In this document: positions 59,727-64,000 of the stretch, one piece after another
Layout: every line of letters begins with the position of its first letter
How positions within the stretch are numbered: position 1 is the stretch's first letter
NCBI GenBank assembly: GCA_023391095.1
Contig: JAEWBN010000020.1
Span: forward strand, 124,001 to 188,000
From: Pseudomonadota bacterium
GTDB lineage: Bacteria > Pseudomonadota > Alphaproteobacteria > Rhizobiales > Devosiaceae
Direction of reading: 5' to 3'
Length of the DNA: 64,000 bases
Notes under the pieces: generated by a model
What the model was told of the DNA's origin: nothing
Seen by the model: only the letters and a program-made list of their open reading frames with translations
The model's database searches: none
Made by a program: the position numbers and the translations under genes

Positions 59727-61355
59727 TCAGTCCAGACGATAGGTGGGCAGGGTGAGGGCGGTGCCGGTATGGTGGATTTCCACTTCGTTGGGCACCATGC
59801 GCGTGGCGTGGTTGATCGGCTCTTCGGTGCCGAGGTTGCGCGCATAGCGCGGATGGGCCCCCGAGGCGATCAGCAGCCGGACGCGATGGCCGGCGCGGAA
59901 ACAGTGGGCCGTGGCGTGAAGGGGCAGGGTGACCTGCCATGTGCCATCGGCCTCGTGCAGCGTTTCCGGCGTCAGGCGGACGAAGCCATCGCAGATATTG
60001 GTCGAGACGCCTTCGGGTGACACATCATTGAGCCGGACGAAGACGTCCACATGCGGATGGGCGGCGCTGAGGCGCACGCGCGCCTGCGGCTGGCCGATGA
60101 CGGTCATGTCGGAGAGCAGGACCGCACCGGTATAGGTGATCACATCAGGCCGCTGTTCGAGCGGGGCGTTGTCCACGGCGCCTGCACCGGTAAAGGCAAA
60201 GATGGCGCCGCCGAGATTGGGCGTGGGATTGGCGGGATCGTAGCGATAGCTGTCCGAGCCAATGCCGGGGCTGTCGGCCTCGGACAATGTGCCGGGGCCG
60301 GATATGACCCAGTTGCGGGGCGCGGCGACGCCGGGCGGGTAGTGGTCGAATTCATGCCATTCGTCGCGGCCCGAAATGTGGATGCGGACGGGGCGCTTGC
60401 GCAGGCCGGTCGCGTCGCCCATGAGCTTCGCGCGCATCCACAGGATGGTCTCGCGCAGGTTGTCGCGCTGCAGCTCTTCGGCGACGTGGAACCAGGTGCC
60501 CACCGTGAGGTAGGGACGGTGCCCCAGGGCGACCAGCCGCTGGTAATCGGCCAAAAGCGGATCGAGCATGAAATCGTACCAGCCCGAAATGAAGTGGACG
60601 GGCGGGGTGTCCTTGCTCAGCCGATGGGAGTGGTCGAGATCGGTCCAGAAGGCGTCGTTGCCGATGGCATTGTCAAACCAGTGACGCCAGAAGGGAATCT
60701 TGTGGCCCACCGCGGCCTTGTCGGCCTCGACCAGCGGCAGGGTCAGCGCGGCGCGTTCGGTGCGACGCTCGATGTCGCCGGAAAACATGCGGGCGGCGGT
60801 GGCCAGGGGCCGGTTGCGCAGGCCTTCGACCACCTGCACCCAGCTCAGCCAGAGATTGAGATGAAAGGCGCCGGCGGGGAAGACGACGGGGCGGAAATTG
60901 GAGGTGGTGACCTTGGTGGCCATGGCCGATGTGGGGGGCAGGGCGTCGCTGATGGCCCATTGCGCATAGCCCAGATAGGAGGGGCCGGTCAGCCCGATGC
61001 GGCCATCGAACCATGGCTGGGACTTGATCCAGTCCAGCGTCTTGAGGCCATCGGCGCGTTCATTGGCGAAGGGGTCGAATACACCGCCCGAGCGTTCGGT
61101 GCCGCGGCAGGCCTGGATGACGACGTGAAAGCCGCGTTCCGCATAAGCCTCGCAAATGGCGCCGAAGCCGCGCCGGCCATAGGGCAGGCGCATGAGAATG
61201 GTGGGGTGGGGCCCCTCGGCCTTGGGCGCGTAATGGTCGGTCTTGAGAATGACGCCGTCTTCCATCTCGATGGGAATAGAGCGGGTGCGCGTCACCCCGT
61301 TGAGGCGCGGAGGCAGGTCTTCGACCCAGGCGAGAAAGAGCGAGGGGAGGCTCAT
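59727..61355 (-). CDS. CocE/NonD family hydrolase (X-Pro peptidase-like)
   Basis: A 542-residue cytosolic alpha/beta hydrolase. The N-terminal catalytic domain has Ser in GLTGPSYLGYAQWAIS (about residue 122), preceded by VVIQACRGTERSGG. The C-terminal jelly-roll domain (about 320-540, VLLSDMTVIGQPQARVRLSA, RAGHRVRLLIASGAHPRYARN) is typical of cocaine esterase, glutaryl acylase and X-Pro dipeptidyl peptidases. The substrate is an ester or amide that cannot be named. It starts three bases after the adenine deaminase stop and is probably co-transcribed with it. Confidence 0.82.
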   Translation of the reverse strand: MSLPSLFLAWVEDLPPRLNGVTRTRSIPIEMEDGVILKTDHYAPKAEGPHPTILMRLPYGRRGFGAICEAYAERGFHVVIQACRGTERSGGVFDPFANERADGLKTLDWIKSQPWFDGRIGLTGPSYLGYAQWAISDALPPTSAMATKVTTSNFRPVVFPAGAFHLNLWLSWVQVVEGLRNRPLATAARMFSGDIERRTERAALTLPLVEADKAAVGHKIPFWRHWFDNAIGNDAFWTDLDHSHRLSKDTPPVHFISGWYDFMLDPLLADYQRLVALGHRPYLTVGTWFHVAEELQRDNLRETILWMRAKLMGDATGLRKRPVRIHISGRDEWHEFDHYPPGVAAPRNWVISGPGTLSEADSPGIGSDSYRYDPANPTPNLGGAIFAFTGAGAVDNAPLEQRPDVITYTGAVLLSDMTVIGQPQARVRLSAAHPHVDVFVRLNDVSPEGVSTNICDGFVRLTPETLHEADGTWQVTLPLHATAHCFRAGHRVRLLIASGAHPRYARNLGTEEPINHATRMVPNEVEIHHTGTALTLPTYRLD

Positions 61356-61358
61356 GGG

Positions 61359-63068
61359 TCAGGTCACGAAATCGAAAGCGTCGACATCGAAGAGGCCCCG
61401 GTCGGTCATCTTGAGATGGGGGATGACGGGCAGGGCGAGGAAGGCGACCTGGAGGAAGGGTTCGGGCAGGACGCAGTCCAGCCCCCGGGCGGCGTCGCGC
61501 AGGTGATGGAGATCGTGCGCAACGGCCTCGAAGCTCTTGAGGCTCATCAGCCCGGCCAGCGGCAGGGCCAGTTCGGCGGTGACCGTGCCGTTGTCCGCCA
61601 CAGTGAAGCCGCCACCCAGCTCGATCAGGCGATTGACCGCGACGGCCATGTCGGCGTCATTGGCGCCAACCACGGTGATGTTGTGGCTGTCGTGGCCGAC
61701 GGACGAGGCGATGGCACCGCGCTTGAGGCCAAAGCCGGTGACGAAAGCGCGGCCGATATTGTTGTTCTTGCCGTGGCGCTCGATGACGGCGACCTTGATG
61801 ACATCGGCGGCGAGATCAGGCTGGAGACCCGTGTCCGTGGTGGCGAGGGTGGCTTCCTCGCGGAAAGTGAGGATGAGGCCGGGGCGGACGCCGATGACCG
61901 GGACGCGGTTCTGGCCGGGCTTGGCTTGGGTGATGAAGGCGTCCGATGTGACGGGGCGTGCCTTCATCGACGAGAGGCCGACCGGGGCGACCGGCTCGCG
62001 GGTCTCGAACAGCTCGGGGGTGACGAGACGCCCGGCGGCGATGACGTCGGAGACGCGGCAGTCCTCAAGACTATCGAGAATGGCGATGTCGGCGCGCCAG
62101 CCGGGGGCGAGGAGACCGCGGTCGCGGAGGCCGAAGATACGGGCGGCCGAGTGGCTGGCGGCGCGATAGACATGGTGCAGGGGGCGGCCCCGGGCGATCA
62201 GGCGCCGGATAGAGCTGTCGAGGTGACCCTCTTCGGCAATGTCGAGGGGATTGCGGTCGTCCGTACAGAGGGCGACGAAGCTCGATGTGTTTTCATCGAG
62301 AACTTCGGCGAGGGCTTCCAAATCCTTGGACACCGAGCCTTCGCGAATGAGGATGGCCATGCCCTTGGCCAGCTTTTCGCGCGCCTCGGCGGCTGAGGTG
62401 GCCTCGTGGTCGGTGCGGATGCCGGCGGCGAGGTAACCATTGAGAGCCGTGCCGAGCAGGAGTGGCGCGTGGCCGTCGATATGGCCATCCTGGAAAGCGG
62501 CAAGCTTGGCGAGGATGCCCGGATCGGCATTGAGGACGCCGGGGAAGTTCATCATCTCTGCCAAGCCGACCACCTTGGGGTGGGAGCGGAAGGGCAGGAG
62601 GTCTTCGATTTCAAGGCGGGCGCCCGACGTCTCGAAGGGCGTGGCGGGGACGCAAGAGGACAGGTTCACCCGCACGTCCATGATGGTGCGCTCGGCGCAT
62701 TCGAGGAAATAGCGGATGCCTTCGGCGCCCAGCACATTGGCGATCTCGTGCGGATCGCACAGGACAGTAGTGACACCATAGGGCAGCACGCAACGGTCGA
62801 ATTCGAGCGGGGTGACGAGGCTGGATTCGATATGAAGGTGGGTGTCGATAAAGCCGGGCACGGCGAAACGGCCGGTACCGTCGATGACCGTTTCGCCCTC
62901 ATAGCGCGCATGCGTGCCGACGATGCGGTCACCGACGATGGCGATATCGGTCGTCGTGACTGCGCCGGTGATGACGTCGAGCAGGCCGATATTGGTGATG
63001 ACGAGATCGGCTTTCGCCTTGCCCTGGCCGGCCATGATCATGCGCGTCAGGTGTTCGGTATCGCTCAT
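61359..63068 (-). CDS. ade: Adenine deaminase
   Basis: A 569-residue amidohydrolase of the bacterial Ade family. Metal ligands are in VPGFIDTHLHIESS and CDPHEIANVLG. Family motifs DGHAPLL and CTDDRNPLDI are present, as is the C-terminal domain with GHDSHNITVVGAND. It converts adenine to hypoxanthine, feeding xanthine dehydrogenase. The start at 63068 follows GAGGACC; the open frame upstream is ignored. It is transcribed with the CocE-type hydrolase downstream. Confidence 0.92.
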   Translation of the reverse strand: MSDTEHLTRMIMAGQGKAKADLVITNIGLLDVITGAVTTTDIAIVGDRIVGTHARYEGETVIDGTGRFAVPGFIDTHLHIESSLVTPLEFDRCVLPYGVTTVLCDPHEIANVLGAEGIRYFLECAERTIMDVRVNLSSCVPATPFETSGARLEIEDLLPFRSHPKVVGLAEMMNFPGVLNADPGILAKLAAFQDGHIDGHAPLLLGTALNGYLAAGIRTDHEATSAAEAREKLAKGMAILIREGSVSKDLEALAEVLDENTSSFVALCTDDRNPLDIAEEGHLDSSIRRLIARGRPLHHVYRAASHSAARIFGLRDRGLLAPGWRADIAILDSLEDCRVSDVIAAGRLVTPELFETREPVAPVGLSSMKARPVTSDAFITQAKPGQNRVPVIGVRPGLILTFREEATLATTDTGLQPDLAADVIKVAVIERHGKNNNIGRAFVTGFGLKRGAIASSVGHDSHNITVVGANDADMAVAVNRLIELGGGFTVADNGTVTAELALPLAGLMSLKSFEAVAHDLHHLRDAARGLDCVLPEPFLQVAFLALPVIPHLKMTDRGLFDVDAFDFVT

Positions 63069-63145
63069 GGTCCTCGTCTCGCCGCTGTTTGCCTGAGGGT
63101 GGGTCGGCGCCGACTGCCAGTCAAGGGGCCGTGAGCGTGACGGGC

Positions 63146-63170
63146 GGAACCGGAACTGGCGGATGGCGTT
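63146..63170 (+). promoter_or_regulatory. EcfG-type promoter for the 53-residue membrane protein
   Basis: GGAAC (63146-63150) is followed after exactly 16 nt by CGTT (63167-63170), 33 bp upstream of the ATG at 63203. All nine consensus bases match. Confidence 0.78.
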
Positions 63171-63202
63171 GAATTCACGACCGAAAACGCAGGACAATCG
63201 AC

Positions 63203-63364
63203 ATGCAGACCTACGATCCCGACAAGAATCCGACCGAGGTGCGGCAGGCCAATCCGCGCAAGATGAACCTGCGCGTGATGATTTTCTCCATGATCGCGGT
63301 GGTCGTGCTGTTCGCGATTATCTTTGCGATCTTTGCAGGAACCGAGCCCGGCAATATCCCCTAA
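63203..63364 (+). CDS. Small membrane protein, EcfG-controlled
   Basis: A 53-residue protein with a polar N terminus (MQTYDPDKNPTEVRQANPRK), one hydrophobic helix (about residues 24-45, IFSMIAVVVLFAIIFAIF) and a short tail. AGGA lies 9-12 bases before the ATG. I recognise no named family. The exact EcfG promoter just upstream marks it as a probable general stress gene. Its stop overlaps the stop of the convergent EAL gene. Confidence 0.7.
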   Translation: MQTYDPDKNPTEVRQANPRKMNLRVMIFSMIAVVVLFAIIFAIFAGTEPGNIP

Positions 63365-64000
63365 GTGATCGAGACGATGCGGGGGCGCTTTTCGGGCTGA
63401 TTGGCAGGGGCGTTGAAAATCGCCGTGATCTTTTCGGCGCTGACGGCGGGCGAAAAGAGGAACCCCTGCAACGTATTGCAGCCCATTTCCCCCAGGATGG
63501 AGGCTTGTTCCTCCGTTTCCACGCCTTCGGCTGTGACATGGATATTCATGGCATGGGCGAGGGTAACGAGCGCGCGCGTAATCGGCACGTTGACGTGTCC
63601 GGGCGCCAACTGGCTGACGAAAGACCGGTCGATCTTGATGCGATCGACGGGATAACGGCGCAGATAGCTCAGCGAAGAATAGCCGGTGCCGAAATCGTCG
63701 AGCGCCAAGTGGATGCCGGCGCCGCGGAAGGTGAGCAGGTTGTGCGCCGAGACATGCTCGTGATCGAGCAGGATGGACTCGGTGATTTCGAGTTCGAGAT
63801 CCTCGGCGCGCATGCCTGATGTGTGCAGGATATCGAAAACAGTCGTGGCGAAGTGCGGGTTGCGCAGCTGGGCGGGCGAGATGTTCACCGCAATAGTGCG
63901 GCCCGGCTGGGTTGCGCCCAATTCGCATGCGCGACGCAGGACAAATTCGCCCAGGGCCTCGATAAGGCCGGTATTCTCGGCGACGGGAATGAAGCGGGCG
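63361..64000 (-). CDS. EAL-domain protein, C-terminal part (cut by window edge)
   Basis: The last about 212 residues of an EAL domain, open to the window edge. Readable motifs are ARFIPVAENTGLI, AVNISPAQLRNPHF, LELEITES, LALDDFGTGYSSLSYL, IKIDRSFV and TAEGVETEEQ. These include the acidic metal ligands and the Lys of active c-di-GMP phosphodiesterases. The EAL motif itself and any upstream GGDEF or sensor domains lie outside the window. It hydrolyses c-di-GMP if complete. Confidence 0.85.
   Translation of the reverse strand, partial: ARFIPVAENTGLIEALGEFVLRRACELGATQPGRTIAVNISPAQLRNPHFATTVFDILHTSGMRAEDLELEITESILLDHEHVSAHNLLTFRGAGIHLALDDFGTGYSSLSYLRRYPVDRIKIDRSFVSQLAPGHVNVPITRALVTLAHAMNIHVTAEGVETEEQASILGEMGCNTLQGFLFSPAVSAEKITAIFNAPANQPEKRPRIVSIT

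Noticed and set aside
63069..63145. Purine riboswitch in the ade leader
   Set aside because: No conserved purine aptamer core or paired loops could be recognised in the short leader.

Overview
The window reads as chromosome of a GC-rich alphaproteobacterium of the order Hyphomicrobiales (Rhizobiales). Devosia or a relative is my best guess, by inference from gene content only. Supporting signs are the NepR/EcfG general stress response genes, the ChvE-GguAB and AglEFGK sugar transporters, ThuA/ThuB disaccharide genes, paired transglutaminase and circularly permuted ATP-grasp genes, and clustered purine catabolism genes. I see no rRNA, tRNA, CRISPR array, insertion sequence or prophage.

Layout. 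Positions 1-3.8 kb hold the end of nepR, the sigma factor ecfG, a HWE/HisKA_2-type histidine kinase whose last part is out of frame, a lipid kinase and four small membrane or stress-type proteins. Two small-protein units carry exact EcfG-type promoters (GGAAC, 16-17 nt, CGTT). A third exact copy precedes a small membrane protein at 63.2 kb, and a near match precedes otsBA. Positions 3.9-10.5 kb hold a tight three-gene transglutaminase / ATP-grasp / alpha-E operon. Positions 10.7-16.0 kb hold a GntR regulator and a ChvE-type sugar ABC transporter. Positions 16.1-20.3 kb hold a DnaJ/VWA gene pair, a methyltransferase, a VOC protein with a divergent WYL regulator, and a sulfurtransferase.

Positions 20.4-28.8 kb hold a LacI regulator and an alpha-glucoside/trehalose unit (aglEFGK-thuAB) with two LacI-type operators. 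Positions 28.9-38.8 kb are mixed: a response regulator, a 5'-nucleotidase divergent from a ThuA-like gene across a concentric palindrome, a cytochrome b / molybdopterin oxidoreductase pair, a DEAD-box helicase, otsBA for trehalose synthesis, and small or lipoprotein-like genes.

Positions 38.9-63.1 kb form a purine catabolism island. It encodes adenine and guanine deaminases, XdhABC, a BMP-type ABC importer, PuuD, UraH, a PuuE-UraD fusion, ureidoglycine aminohydrolase, ureidoglycolate lyase, and malate synthase G to take up the glyoxylate. Only the allantoate amidohydrolase step is not seen. A tannase-like esterase and a CocE-type hydrolase sit inside the island. The window ends in a truncated EAL-domain gene.

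Nothing here is a clearly new multi-gene system. The items most worth following are the frameshifted stress kinase, the EcfG promoter set reaching small proteins of unknown function, the transglutaminase/ATP-grasp operon, several strong palindromes with no linked regulator, and a stem-loop between guaD and glcB.
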